From contig NZ_JBHTBR010000002.1 of NCBI RefSeq assembly GCF_042665075.1, positions 1,240,001-1,304,000 of the forward strand: a stretch of DNA of 64,000 nucleotides. The letters run 5' to 3'. Below the pieces are notes generated by a model. The model searched no databases. It was not told the origin of the DNA and saw only the letters and a list, made by a program, of their open reading frames with translations. Positions 16,826 to 26,144 of the stretch are shown here, one piece after another (the first letter of the stretch is position 1; each line of letters begins with the position of its first letter). The position numbers were made by a program, and so were the translations under genes. This DNA is from Hirschia litorea. GTDB lineage: Bacteria > Pseudomonadota > Alphaproteobacteria > Caulobacterales > Hyphomonadaceae.

Positions 16826-16921
16826 AATTGTAGCTCCTGCCTTAATGATTAGACGCTATTAACGGAAAAGTGTTTTGTTCACAACCAAACTTTGAAGTTC
16901 AATCCGTAGGATTTTTATCAA

Positions 16922-18865
16922 ATGAACAGACTTCGTCATTTATTAGCCGTTTCGTGTATGTTTGGCGTATCTGCTTTATCAGCATGTCAACCAGCTCATA
17001 AACCAGCAGACACTGTATTTGATGAACTCATTCAAAGCATAGAACGCGTCGAGATGGAACACTCTCCTCAGCTTGCTGGCCAAATTCAAAATCTTAAAAA
17101 TCCACAGCTGCAAAATGCTAAAGATCGCCTAGACGACCATTCTCTTGCATCTGCCTCCCGCATTCAAGTTTTGCGCTTAGAAAAGCTTCAGGCTCTTTTA
17201 TCCATCCCTAAGGAGCAATTGTCTGCGCAGCACCAAAAAACATATGACATTGTAGAGCAATTATTAGCCGCGTCCGTAAAAATGGACACATTCACATTTG
17301 GTAGCGCTGAGCTAAACGGTATGCACCCTTATGTGATGAGCCAACTAGATGGCGCTTATATTCAACTGCCAAGTTTCATGGCCAACCATCACGCCATCAA
17401 TAATCTGCGCGATGCACAGGAATATATTGAACGCCTGCAAATGGTCTCGACCGCTATTGATGATGAGATGAAGCAATTTGAAGCTGATCGCATTCGCGGT
17501 ATTTTCCCGCCTGCATTCATCCAAGCGCAAATCAAAGAGATCGCGCAATCCATTTATGATATTCCAGCCGAAACGAGCCCCTTCGTTTTATCGCTTCAAT
17601 ATGGATTGGAATATCTTGAGGATCTGGACCTCGAAACAGGACAAGCCCTCCTCAACCAAGCTATCGCAATAACAGAAAATGACATTCGTCCCACTTATTT
17701 GCGTCTCATTGAATTGATGAATCCAACAGACGCAGATGCGTCAGTCTCAGCTGGTCCCATAGGTCTGTCGCGTATACCTGAAGAGGGGCAATCTTATTAT
17801 CAAGAGATTCTACGCTTCTACACTTCAACGGACAAAACACCTGCGCAAATTCACGAACTAGGATTATCTCTCGTCGACTCTATCTCCACAGAATTGAATG
17901 ACATGCTCGTGCAACAGGCCTTACGCGAAGCACAACAATTAGCAGAAGAGACGCCTGATACGCCTTCCACAGTTTCGCCCGAAGAAATAGCATCCCAAAA
18001 TGCAGCCCTCAGCGTTGGGCAGCGTTTAGCGGACATGGCGGCGCGTGAAGACTTCTTATTTGAAGACTCTGAAGAAGGGCGCGCAGCACTGATTGCATTT
18101 ATCTCCAACCAAATCACAAAAATGCAAACACACCTGCCCCAAGCTTTTCAGCACCCTCAATTACCTGAAATAGGTATTTCGGCTATTCCCATTATCGCAC
18201 AAGCATCCTCGCCTCATGCCTATTACGAAGCTGCTCCACAAAATGCAGAAGGACGCGGCACATTCTATATCAACATGCGGGATATGACGGAATGGCCGCG
18301 CTGGTCTTTAGCTACACTCAGCTATCATGAAACTGTTCCGGGACATCACCTGCAACACACGCGTCAAATGTCGCAAAACTTACCCCTGTTAATGCAGCTC
18401 TCGCAGTTTCCCGCCTATTCTGAAGGCTGGGCATTATATGCAGAAGACCTTGCCGATGAATTGGGCTTGTATTCTGACGACCCTCTTAGTCGGATAGGCT
18501 ATCTTCAATCTCAATTATTACGCGCAGCCCGCCTCGTCGTAGATACCGGTATTCACAGTCAAAATTGGTCAAGAGACCAAGCCACACAATATTTGGTTGA
18601 TATAACCGGATATTCTTACGCTTCAATGCAAAACGAGATTGATCGCTACACAGTGTGGCCCGCTCAAGCCTGCGCCTATATGATAGGCCGCGAAGAAATT
18701 CGCCGCTTAAGACAAGAGGCTGACTTAGCACTCGGCAACCGCTTCGACATTAAAGAGTTTCACACAATCATCCTCAAAGGCGGGGCGCGTCCATTGAGCG
18801 TTTTACAAACTGATATCGAAAACTGGATCGCAAATTATCCCACTCCACCCACAGAATTAGACTAA
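16922..18865 (+). CDS. DUF885 family lipoprotein, probable zinc metallopeptidase
   Basis: A 647-residue lipoprotein (lipobox ALSAC, Cys22). It is helical throughout and carries the DUF885 signature HETVPGHHLQ (His469 onward), a zinc-binding HExxxxH-like motif, followed about 30 residues later by SEGWALYAEDL with the third ligand Glu501, and the closing YTVWPAQACAYMIGREEI. Family members act as peptidases or have unknown substrates. The lipid anchor and signal peptide place it in the periplasm. It appears to be a single-gene unit. Confidence 0.93.
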   Translation: MNRLRHLLAVSCMFGVSALSACQPAHKPADTVFDELIQSIERVEMEHSPQLAGQIQNLKNPQLQNAKDRLDDHSLASASRIQVLRLEKLQALLSIPKEQLSAQHQKTYDIVEQLLAASVKMDTFTFGSAELNGMHPYVMSQLDGAYIQLPSFMANHHAINNLRDAQEYIERLQMVSTAIDDEMKQFEADRIRGIFPPAFIQAQIKEIAQSIYDIPAETSPFVLSLQYGLEYLEDLDLETGQALLNQAIAITENDIRPTYLRLIELMNPTDADASVSAGPIGLSRIPEEGQSYYQEILRFYTSTDKTPAQIHELGLSLVDSISTELNDMLVQQALREAQQLAEETPDTPSTVSPEEIASQNAALSVGQRLADMAAREDFLFEDSEEGRAALIAFISNQITKMQTHLPQAFQHPQLPEIGISAIPIIAQASSPHAYYEAAPQNAEGRGTFYINMRDMTEWPRWSLATLSYHETVPGHHLQHTRQMSQNLPLLMQLSQFPAYSEGWALYAEDLADELGLYSDDPLSRIGYLQSQLLRAARLVVDTGIHSQNWSRDQATQYLVDITGYSYASMQNEIDRYTVWPAQACAYMIGREEIRRLRQEADLALGNRFDIKEFHTIILKGGARPLSVLQTDIENWIANYPTPPTELD

Positions 18866-18976
18866 TTCACCACTCATCCCCTCATAATCATCTCTATTGC
18901 GCCCCCAACGGGACTTGAAACGGCCTGATTCCAAGGGTGTGATAGGGTATAGAGAATATCATTTAAGGGGACGAAC

Positions 18977-20683
18977 ATGAAACACGCACATATAATTTTG
19001 ATGGGAACGGCATCTTTTGCCATCCTTGCCGCATGCTCTAGCCAAAAAGAAGTTCAACAAAAGCCGCCAACAGAAATCCTAGAGCAAAGCGCGGATGCAG
19101 AAGCAGGACCACCAGCGCCACCTCCTCCTCCGCATCGAGTCTCGGGCTTAATGCACAGCAAACGCACATCAGCAGAAATGGCGATGGCATCTCCTGCCCC
19201 CATGCCCACGCATCTTCCTCAGGTCGACCGAGACAGATATGAGGATGTAGACGTTAATCCAGTCAAACTCACATCCGAAGATCCTGTCTCAACATTCTCA
19301 ATTGATGTCGACACGGCGTCATACTCAAATGTGCGCTCCTTTTTAAATGATGGAAATTTACCTCCAAAGGGCTCTGTGCGCCTTGAAGAGTTAATCAATT
19401 ATTTTGATTACGAATACCTTCTCCCAGAATCAAAAGAAGTTCCATTTTCAACTCAGGTCAACATTGTCCCTTCCCCTTGGGCAGACGGCAAGCAGCTCAT
19501 GCATGTTGGCATTAAAGGCTATGATATTGATCGCACAGAACAACCGCCTCTAAACCTTACCCTACTCGTCGATGTGTCAGGCTCTATGAACCATGAGGAC
19601 AAACTACCGCTTGCGAAAAAAGCACTCAAACTCCTCATCGATAAAATGGATGATGACGACCACATCTCACTCGTCGTTTATGCTGGGGCGGCCGGCACAG
19701 TTTTAGAACCGACTAAAGGTAGCGAGAAAGCCAAAATTTACGCAGCGCTCGATAATCTTGCTGCAGGTGGCTCTACAGCGGGTGGCGAAGGCTTGCGTCT
19801 CGCCTATTCGCTTGCAGAGCAAAATTACAATAAAGACGGCGTCAACCGCGTGATGTTGCTCACGGATGGTGATTTTAACGTGGGCGTGACGTCCGATGAA
19901 CGTCTGGAAGATTTTGTCTCCCGTAAACGCGATAGCGGTGTCTATCTTTCCGTGTTGGGATTTGGACGCGGCAATTATAATGATGCGATGATGCAAAAAA
20001 TTGCGCAGGCTGGAAACGGCATGGCATCATACATCGACACGCTAAATGAAGCGCGCAAAGTGCTGAACGATGATTTATCTGGGTCGATGTTTACCATCGC
20101 CAATGATGTAAAAATCCAGATGGAATTTAACCCAGCCCACATCCATGAATATCGCCTCATTGGATATGAAACACGTATGCTTAACCGCGAAGACTTCAAC
20201 AATGATAAAGTCGATGCGGGTGATATTGGTGCTGGTCACACCGTGACAGCTATTTATGAAGTTACACCTGTTGGTTCTAAAGCTGCTCTTATAGATGGTA
20301 CGCGCTATGGCGATGACACCAAAACAACAAAGCACTCTGATGAAATGGGGTATTTAAAACTGCGCTATAAAACGCCAGGCTCTGACACATCCAAACTCAT
20401 TGATATGCCAATCATTGCCAAATCCATGTCGAGCAGTTTGGAGGAAGCCCCTGCTTATGTGCGCTTTGCAACCGCCGTTGCAGGTTTTGGACAATTGCTA
20501 CGACAAGACCCCTATCTCTTAAACGGTTTTGATTATGATAGTGTCATCTCACTGGCGAACGGCGCAAAGCAGGCAGATGAATTTGGCTATCGAGCTGAAT
20601 TTGTACAATTAGCGCGCGCCGCAAAAACAGCCGCGGCCCAAGAAACTCTCAACACTGGACATAAGGGCGGCGATACGCATTAA
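18977..20683 (+). CDS. YfbK-like von Willebrand factor A lipoprotein
   Basis: A 568-residue lipoprotein (lipobox LAAC, Cys20). After a Pro-rich linker comes the YfbK N-terminal domain (DPVSTFSIDVDTASYSNVRSFL, RLEELINYFDY), then a VWA domain with an intact MIDAS start DVSGS (Asp199, Ser201, Ser203) and TDGDFNVG, and a C-terminal DUF3520-type part (KLRYKTPGSD, FATAVAGFGQLLR). Such proteins bind ligands through a metal at the periplasmic membrane face; their task is unknown. A strong terminator follows. Confidence 0.95.
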   Translation: MKHAHIILMGTASFAILAACSSQKEVQQKPPTEILEQSADAEAGPPAPPPPPHRVSGLMHSKRTSAEMAMASPAPMPTHLPQVDRDRYEDVDVNPVKLTSEDPVSTFSIDVDTASYSNVRSFLNDGNLPPKGSVRLEELINYFDYEYLLPESKEVPFSTQVNIVPSPWADGKQLMHVGIKGYDIDRTEQPPLNLTLLVDVSGSMNHEDKLPLAKKALKLLIDKMDDDDHISLVVYAGAAGTVLEPTKGSEKAKIYAALDNLAAGGSTAGGEGLRLAYSLAEQNYNKDGVNRVMLLTDGDFNVGVTSDERLEDFVSRKRDSGVYLSVLGFGRGNYNDAMMQKIAQAGNGMASYIDTLNEARKVLNDDLSGSMFTIANDVKIQMEFNPAHIHEYRLIGYETRMLNREDFNNDKVDAGDIGAGHTVTAIYEVTPVGSKAALIDGTRYGDDTKTTKHSDEMGYLKLRYKTPGSDTSKLIDMPIIAKSMSSSLEEAPAYVRFATAVAGFGQLLRQDPYLLNGFDYDSVISLANGAKQADEFGYRAEFVQLARAAKTAAAQETLNTGHKGGDTH

Positions 20684-20711
20684 GCGCTTAAAACACCTCC
20701 TCTAAAACAAG

Positions 20712-20750
20712 GCACCCGCAGCGTGGGCGAAACGCTGCGGGTGCTTTCTA
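20712..20750 (+). terminator. strong intrinsic terminator after the VWA lipoprotein
   Basis: GCACCCGCAGCGT and ACGCTGCGGGTGC form a perfect 13-bp stem with a 7-nt loop, followed by TTTC. Confidence 0.9.
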
Positions 20751-20932
20751 TATACAGATACCTGAATAGGCAGTGGGTATTCTCGGGTGATGGGGCGAAA
20801 AAATACGCCGCACCATTCAGCAAAGCAATATGAGTGGGAATGGGCACTCCTCAGATATTGCCATCTGCATACAGAAACCTAATCAGTTAGAGATCTAATT
20901 TCTGATTTTTTACAGACGCCCTAATACGAATT

Positions 20933-21298
20933 CTATGCAGCCAATGGCCATACAATACGTGCGCTTTCAGACCCTGATTCATATGCAGGCTCAGCTGCAT
21001 CACACACAGGGTTTAGTCCCGCTTTAAGGTCATTCATCTCCGCAAAGCGAATATCTCTATCTTTCTCGAGTCGAATATACATGTGTGTCGCGCCATAACG
21101 CTGCGCTTCACGCCAGCGCCAGATTGCGCCAATATCTTCAGCCTTACCTAATTGCTCAACAAGTTTAATAACGCGGCCATCTGCGGCTGTAAAAATCACT
21201 ATGCCTGCAAGGCTAAGCCACGTTTCATCACGTAATTTGATAGGTTCAAATTTGAATGATTTACCTGAGGCACCGCAAAAGTTGACTGACTGAAACAT
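20933..21298 (-). CDS. hypothetical protein resembling a degenerate GIY-YIG-like protein
   Basis: A 121-residue protein. Its order of segments (SVNFCGASGKSFKFEP, AGIVIFTAADGR, WRWREAQRYGATHMYIRL, EMNDLKAGLNPVCD) follows that of small alphaproteobacterial GIY-YIG-like proteins, which read roughly V-F-G-SG...F, AVY-x-TR, YIG...DL, GA-xxxVH, E-xDL-AxYNPPC. The central YIG tyrosine and following arginine are not present, so nuclease activity is unlikely. The gene stands alone and is divergent from the origin-like intergenic region. The family link rests on pattern memory only. Confidence 0.6.
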   Translation of the reverse strand: MFQSVNFCGASGKSFKFEPIKLRDETWLSLAGIVIFTAADGRVIKLVEQLGKAEDIGAIWRWREAQRYGATHMYIRLEKDRDIRFAEMNDLKAGLNPVCDAAEPAYESGSESARIVWPLAA

Positions 21299-21805
21299 GT
21301 TCTCTCTCCGTTCTGATATATTCCTTATATTCTGTTTTTGTTCTCATTCAAGCTCTTTTTGTTCTCATCGCATTAACCGTAAATTTACGGTTTAGGGACT
21401 CGACGGCCTGTGGATAACTGACAAAATTAGAATAGTTCAACAGATTCAACGCCTACAGTAGCAACGGCTCAGAATCGGCTTTGTTCCAATTTTTCAAAAA
21501 TCGCTGAATCTTTTTTTATCTTTGGAACAAAAAAGAACAAACCGAGACGGCATTGGCCACTTCAATCCTATAAAATCAACTTTTCTAGGCATTCAAATGC
21601 AGCAGATTCGCTTTCAAAGTGCTGCGTTCTAGTTTGAAAATACATCTTCAATCCTGAAAAAAGCCTGCGACACCCCGCCATGCGTCAAAGCGCCATATAT
21701 TCCATATTTTTTAAATGGGTATTTATCCACATATAAAATATGGATTAAACTTTGTGCCGACACAGTTTTAATCCGCAACTCCCAATCTGAGTAAAGGGGA
21801 ATGGC
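21299..21805. promoter_or_regulatory. A+T-rich intergenic region with DnaA boxes, palindrome and GANTC cluster
   Basis: This 507-bp gap carries two perfect 9-mer DnaA boxes (TGTGGATAA at 21409-21417 and TTATCCACA at 21723-21731), a perfect 18-bp palindrome AACCGTAAATTTACGGTT (21375-21392) that includes a near CtrA motif TTAA-N7-TTTA, and five GANTC sites (21397, 21443, 21472, 21506, 21605) in about 210 bp. Long T- and A-rich tracts lie between them. The mixture is that of a cell-cycle-controlled promoter or a replication-related site. It also holds the promoters of the GIY-YIG-like gene and ompW. Confidence 0.6.
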
Positions 21806-22519
21806 ATGAACCGCACTTTGAAATCGCTCACAGCAGCATCGTTGATAATGATGGGCACATCTCCAGCATTCGCGGACACTGCTGCCTCCTCTGATAATCC
21901 TTGGATGGTGCGTGCGCGCGTCATAAATGTCATGCCAGACGAAAGCGGCTCCCTCTCCACTGGCGGCACACCTCTTATCGGTGACGTAGACATAGAAACC
22001 AGCATTGTCCCCGAACTCGATATCTCTTATTTCCTGAATGAGAAAATTGCGTTCGAGCTTATCCTCGGCGTTACACCACACGATGTCAGCACCAAAGACC
22101 TAGAAGTCCCTGTAGTTGGTACATTAGGCTCTGTTGATCTAGGAGATGTTTGGCTGCTACCGCCAACGCTAACAGCGCAATATCACTTCACACAATTTGG
22201 CTCCTTTAAGCCCTATATTGGTGCAGGCGTGAACTACACACTCTTCTTCAATGAAGATGAAGGCAGTGTCGCAGACTCTATTGATTATGACCCAAGCTTT
22301 GGCCCCGCCCTTCAGGCTGGATTTGACTATGACCTTGATGGTGAAAAAGGTGGCTGGGCAATCAATGTTGATGTCAAAAAAGTCTGGATCAACACAGATG
22401 TCACAGTCGATCTCACTTCCGCACTAGGCACAGCCCTTGGCGCGCAATCGGTAATCGTGGATGCGGATGTCGATATTGATCCAGTCATTTTAGGTGTTGG
22501 TATGGGCTATAAATTCTAA
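21806..22519 (+). CDS. ompW: OmpW family outer-membrane protein
   Basis: A 237-residue eight-stranded beta-barrel. A signal peptide (cleaved near AFADT) is followed by PWMVRARVINVMPD, DIETSIVPELDISYFLNEKIAFELILG, PTLTAQYHF, FKPYIGAGVNYTLFF and the aromatic C-terminal end GVGMGYKF, all typical of OmpW/AlkL. Members form a hydrophobic channel for small apolar molecules. AAAGGGG precedes the ATG and a terminator follows. Confidence 0.96.
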   Translation: MNRTLKSLTAASLIMMGTSPAFADTAASSDNPWMVRARVINVMPDESGSLSTGGTPLIGDVDIETSIVPELDISYFLNEKIAFELILGVTPHDVSTKDLEVPVVGTLGSVDLGDVWLLPPTLTAQYHFTQFGSFKPYIGAGVNYTLFFNEDEGSVADSIDYDPSFGPALQAGFDYDLDGEKGGWAINVDVKKVWINTDVTVDLTSALGTALGAQSVIVDADVDIDPVILGVGMGYKF

Positions 22520-22580
22520 TCTCAACACCTCATCACTCCAGTTTCTCATTCATGCGCCCTAGCGTGAAGGACCTGACTTG

Positions 22581-22622
22581 GCGCTAACCCTCCTCACATT
22601 TTAGGGTTAGCGTCATTTTTTT
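22581..22622 (+). terminator. intrinsic terminator after ompW
   Basis: GCTAACCCT (22583-22591) and AGGGTTAGC (22603-22611) form a perfect 9-bp stem with an 11-nt loop; a T-run of seven follows after CGTCA. Confidence 0.85.
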
Positions 22623-22679
22623 ACCCAAACACACGAATTCAAACTTGTAGTTCGCGCACGAAAAGCTGAAACTACACAA

Positions 22680-23150
22680 ATGATAAAGACTCACCTCTCC
22701 TGCTCTAGTGGCAGCACGAAAGACGCGTTAGCCGAGGCTGAACGTATAACGGACGCCAATGGTGTCCGCTTAACGCCCCTGCGCCGCCGTGTTCTGGAAT
22801 TATTGCTACAGGCTGATATGCCTGCAAAAGCCTATGATTTGTTGCAACACTTAACCTCGGATGCGTCTCCCGCAAAGCCACCGACAGTCTATCGAGCGCT
22901 AGATTTTCTCTTGCAGCAAGGATTGGCACACAAAATTGAAAGCCTGAACGCCTTTGTTGCATGTGGTCATCGCGGTCATGGGCATGCTGCTGTCTTTCTC
23001 ATTTGCGAAACATGTAAAAACGCTCAAGAAATGCACGCTGAGAAAACGCTTTCAATGCTTAAAGCAGAGACTGACAAGATGGAATTTTCATTCGCCAATG
23101 CAGTCATAGAAGTTCACGGCCATTGTGCTGATTGCAAAAAAACAGCCTAA
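22680..23150 (+). CDS. zur: Fur-family zinc uptake regulator (Zur type)
   Basis: A 156-residue Fur-family repressor. The winged helix contains LTPLRRRVLELLL and AKPPTVYRALDFLLQQGLAHKIESLNAFVAC, the wording typical of Zur rather than Fur, followed by the HRGHGH metal site and two CxxC zinc sites (CETC, CADC). Zur represses zinc uptake genes when zinc is sufficient. No zinc transporter is adjacent; the only possible target in the window is the His-rich TonB receptor at the left edge, where I saw no clear box. Zur rather than Fur or Mur is favoured by the sequence. Confidence 0.88.
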   Translation: MIKTHLSCSSGSTKDALAEAERITDANGVRLTPLRRRVLELLLQADMPAKAYDLLQHLTSDASPAKPPTVYRALDFLLQQGLAHKIESLNAFVACGHRGHGHAAVFLICETCKNAQEMHAEKTLSMLKAETDKMEFSFANAVIEVHGHCADCKKTA

Positions 23151-23205
23151 CCTTAAACTAGACGCAAAATATAAATAACGAGCGAAGACCATAAAGGGGC
23201 ACCAC

Positions 23206-24135
23206 ATGATAGAAGTATACCGCGGGTCTCCCAATGCGTGGGAATGCGATGAGATGGGGCACATGAATGTGCGCTTCTATATTTCCAAACTCATCGAGGG
23301 CTTAGGCGTTTTTTGTTTCAAAACAGGTATGCCGCACGCTTTTCGTCCCAATGCCCCGTCCACAGTAGAACTTAAAGATCTTCACATCCGTTTTGTAAAA
23401 GAAGCGCATGCGGGTGCGCCAATCTATATGCGGGCTGGCGTGGTTGAAATCAAAGAAAGCTCTGCTCTACTCTATATGCAGCTCAACCACCTAGACGGTG
23501 CACCTTGCGCTGTCTTCCGGTTATGGATTGACCATATTGATATTCACACTGGCAAACCCTTTCTTTGGTCACCTAAAACAATCGCCGCATTTAAAACCAT
23601 TCCTGCGGACATGCCCGAAAAACTAGCCCCGCGCTCCTTGCCATTTGATGTCCCGCCAAACCCTGCGCCAACCATTGATGCAGCTCTGGAAATTGGCGCA
23701 CTAGAAATCGGGTCCGGCCTTATCATGCCCGATCATTGTGACGTGTTCGGAAATATGAAAACTGAATGTTTCATTGGACGCATTTCCGATTCCACTCCAC
23801 ATTTTATAGATGCTGAAGGCACAGGCCTCTCACGTAGCCCCAAAGCGCATGCCTCTGGCCCTCGCATCGGCACAGCAGCGCTTGAATATCGTTTCGCGTT
23901 TCACAACACACCCACCGCAGGCGATATTTTCCAGCTCTTTGCAGGATCAGCTGGATTTTCAGATAAAACATTCAGCCTCTATTATTGGCTGATGGACCCT
24001 TACCGCAATACAGCCTTTGCAACTGTTCAAGCGACGCTCATTCAGTTTGATTTGGATGAACGCAAAGCTATCACGCCCCCTGCTGGTGCATTTGAAGCGA
24101 TTGAAAAGGTCATCCCACGCGGTATGTGGCTATAG
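23206..24135 (+). CDS. double-hotdog acyl-CoA thioesterase-like protein
   Basis: A 309-residue protein with two thioesterase-fold halves. The first half opens AWECDEMGHMNVRFYISKLIEGLG, with the Asp/His pair typical of 4HBT-type enzymes, and the second starts near PDHCDVFGNMKTECFIGRIS, with the same DxxGHM-like DVFGNM motif. Such proteins hydrolyse acyl-CoA or acyl-ACP thioesters in the cytoplasm. It follows zur by 55 bp in the same direction, perhaps by chance. GGGGCACC precedes the ATG. Confidence 0.85.
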   Translation: MIEVYRGSPNAWECDEMGHMNVRFYISKLIEGLGVFCFKTGMPHAFRPNAPSTVELKDLHIRFVKEAHAGAPIYMRAGVVEIKESSALLYMQLNHLDGAPCAVFRLWIDHIDIHTGKPFLWSPKTIAAFKTIPADMPEKLAPRSLPFDVPPNPAPTIDAALEIGALEIGSGLIMPDHCDVFGNMKTECFIGRISDSTPHFIDAEGTGLSRSPKAHASGPRIGTAALEYRFAFHNTPTAGDIFQLFAGSAGFSDKTFSLYYWLMDPYRNTAFATVQATLIQFDLDERKAITPPAGAFEAIEKVIPRGMWL

Positions 24136-24206
24136 AGAGATAAACGCAGTTTCGCGCAAGGCTTTGCCATGCGTGAAACATTTGCGTATTTCCTGAAACC
24201 TCAGCT

Positions 24207-25169
24207 CTAATAAATCTGGCCAATTGACGAGTTTATCGTGCGCTTCACCGCGCCCATATAATCGGTTCCATCATTCAATCCTGCCGCTGTCTCAATCACG
24301 ATATTAATCGCGTCACGTAACACATATGGACGTTCCATCGGTAGGAAGTGCGTCGTTCCAGGCACGCGTGTCACAGCAGCATCAGGGCGAACGGCATGAA
24401 TACGCTCATCCAAATCAACAGGGCTTAGCGAATGCTTTTCAGCTTGCAGAAAGATGAAAGGGAATTTTTGCTTTTTAAGGGAACGGATAGCCTGCCATGG
24501 CCTGTTTTTATGGGCGCGATAACTCGCTGCTTCCCATTCAGGATGACATAAAATTTTAACGCCAACACCCTCAGTTGGGGTTAACCCATCACTTAAATAA
24601 TCAAGCAAGAATGGCGCACGCCAAGTCGCAAACGCCCCTTTGCCTTTCAGTCTTTCTTCTGCGCTCTCAAGCGATTCAAATTCCGTCTGACGCTTCAAAC
24701 TGCCCTTTGCTTGCGCCGCACCCGCAGACACAAACACACCACCTCCCGGCATGTGATAAAGCGCATAAGCTTGGGGAGACATTATCGCGGCATCTGCCAG
24801 CACAATCCCCTTCACAAGATCAGGTCGCTTACCAGCAACCAGCAATGCAATCGTCGCTCCCATTGAGTGACCGGACAAAACCAATCCTTCAGGTGCGATT
24901 TTTTCAATAACTTGAATCACATCATCGCGATATAAATTCCAGCTTTTGAGTTTCTTTGTATCGGTCTCAAGCGTCGTGCGCCCATGTCCACGCAAATCAA
25001 TCGCGGCCACGTGCCACATCTTCCCCATTGGCTGCAACACTGATTGATATGTCATCGCATTAAAGCCATTTGCGTGCAAAAACAGTGCCTGCACCGGTTG
25101 CGTTGGCTCACCAAAGGAAATTCCGGCGATCTCACCGGAATCTAAATCTACTCGAAATCTACGTAGCAA
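24207..25169 (-). CDS. alpha/beta hydrolase
   Basis: A 320-residue hydrolase. The oxyanion part is FLHANGFNAMTY, the nucleophile elbow is GHSMG, and the acid and His of the triad are likely in LSPVDLDERIHA and GTTHFLPMERP. DLRGHGRT is the conserved strand-loop before the elbow. The start is an unusual TTG: GGAGG, which overlaps the last codons of the upstream gene, lies about 10 bases before it. It is therefore probably coupled to the DUF4197 lipoprotein. Substrate unknown. Confidence 0.88.
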   Translation of the reverse strand: MLRRFRVDLDSGEIAGISFGEPTQPVQALFLHANGFNAMTYQSVLQPMGKMWHVAAIDLRGHGRTTLETDTKKLKSWNLYRDDVIQVIEKIAPEGLVLSGHSMGATIALLVAGKRPDLVKGIVLADAAIMSPQAYALYHMPGGGVFVSAGAAQAKGSLKRQTEFESLESAEERLKGKGAFATWRAPFLLDYLSDGLTPTEGVGVKILCHPEWEAASYRAHKNRPWQAIRSLKKQKFPFIFLQAEKHSLSPVDLDERIHAVRPDAAVTRVPGTTHFLPMERPYVLRDAINIVIETAAGLNDGTDYMGAVKRTINSSIGQIY

Positions 25170-25175
25170 GAGAAG

Positions 25176-25898
25176 CTAGCCTCCAAATACTCTTTTCAAG
25201 AGTTTTGTTGTCTGTTTAACCGGATCATTGCGTATCTCTTTCTCTTCTTGAGCCAGATAATAGAATAACCCATCAAGTGCCCCATCTACTGCATGGGTCA
25301 CCAATTCATTTCTCACACTTGAGACCATTTCGGAAGGTAAATATCGCCCAACAACAGTTTCTGCTTGTTCCAATGCGCCTACCTGCCCCATCGCTGCCAC
25401 AACATAGGGTTTAAATTCAGTTCTAAGTTGAGCCTGCGTCTTACTTTTAAGAAATTCAGTAGCAGCTGTATCACCGCCGTTAAAAATAGACATCGCGTCA
25501 TCAATCGTCATGGATGTCACTGCGGAGACGAAAAGCTTCTTGGCTTTTGGGGCCGCTTCTTCTGCGGCGCGGTTCATTTTTAATTCAAGATCATTCAGCG
25601 CGCCATCCATTCCTACACGCCCAAGAGAAGTTTGAATTTTAGCTAATTGATCGGGAAGTTTGATCTTAATACTATCATCCATAAAATAGCCGTCAGGCGA
25701 GGATACATTGTCAACAACGCGCTGTGTTCCAACAGTCAAAGCCTCTTTGAGACCCGCGCTAACTTCCGCAGTCGTTACTGGCCCAACCGCCTCAGAAACA
25801 CCCCCTAAAATGCGCGCAAAATCCTGATTGCCATCCGTTACACATCCTGAACCTGCTACACTTAAAAGCGCTGAAAAAGCGATCATAACCTTCTTCAT
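25176..25898 (-). CDS. DUF4197 domain lipoprotein
   Basis: A 240-residue lipoprotein: signal peptide MKKVMIAFSALLSVAGSGC with lipid Cys19, then the DUF4197 domain with VSAGLKEALTVGTQRVVDNV, DDSIKIKLP, DLELKMNRAAEEAAPKAKKLF and a final ALDGLFYYLAQEEKEIR. It is helical and likely periplasmic; function unknown. The start is fixed by AGGGGAG. The frame is open further upstream but lacks a signal there. It is the first gene of a pair with the alpha/beta hydrolase. Confidence 0.9.
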   Translation of the reverse strand: MKKVMIAFSALLSVAGSGCVTDGNQDFARILGGVSEAVGPVTTAEVSAGLKEALTVGTQRVVDNVSSPDGYFMDDSIKIKLPDQLAKIQTSLGRVGMDGALNDLELKMNRAAEEAAPKAKKLFVSAVTSMTIDDAMSIFNGGDTAATEFLKSKTQAQLRTEFKPYVVAAMGQVGALEQAETVVGRYLPSEMVSSVRNELVTHAVDGALDGLFYYLAQEEKEIRNDPVKQTTKLLKRVFGG

Positions 25899-26144
25899 CT
25901 CAACTCCCCTTTTTCGTCTCGATACCGCGTACATCTATACAGAGAATACTTGCCCGCATTTCACCCTATAGATGTTGCCACTGAATACAACGCCACAAAG
26001 CAAATCTCATTCAATTCCTTAGGATAATCAGAACACCAATTCTGGCAAAATATTTCAATGCAGATAGCTCACCGCCTCAATCATATCTTCGCCTCGTTGG
26101 AGAATTATACCTAGCCTTAATTCTCTCCCTCTAAAATTCAAGAT

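Noticed and set aside
18899..18940. tRNA-like bases between the DUF885 and VWA genes
   Set aside because: No T-loop GTTCGAATC and no cloverleaf could be drawn.
21525..21538. GAAC-AAAAAA-GAAC, a possible LexA (SOS) box
   Set aside because: The alphaproteobacterial LexA box needs GAAC-N7-GAAC; here the spacer is six bases, and no SOS-type gene adjoins.
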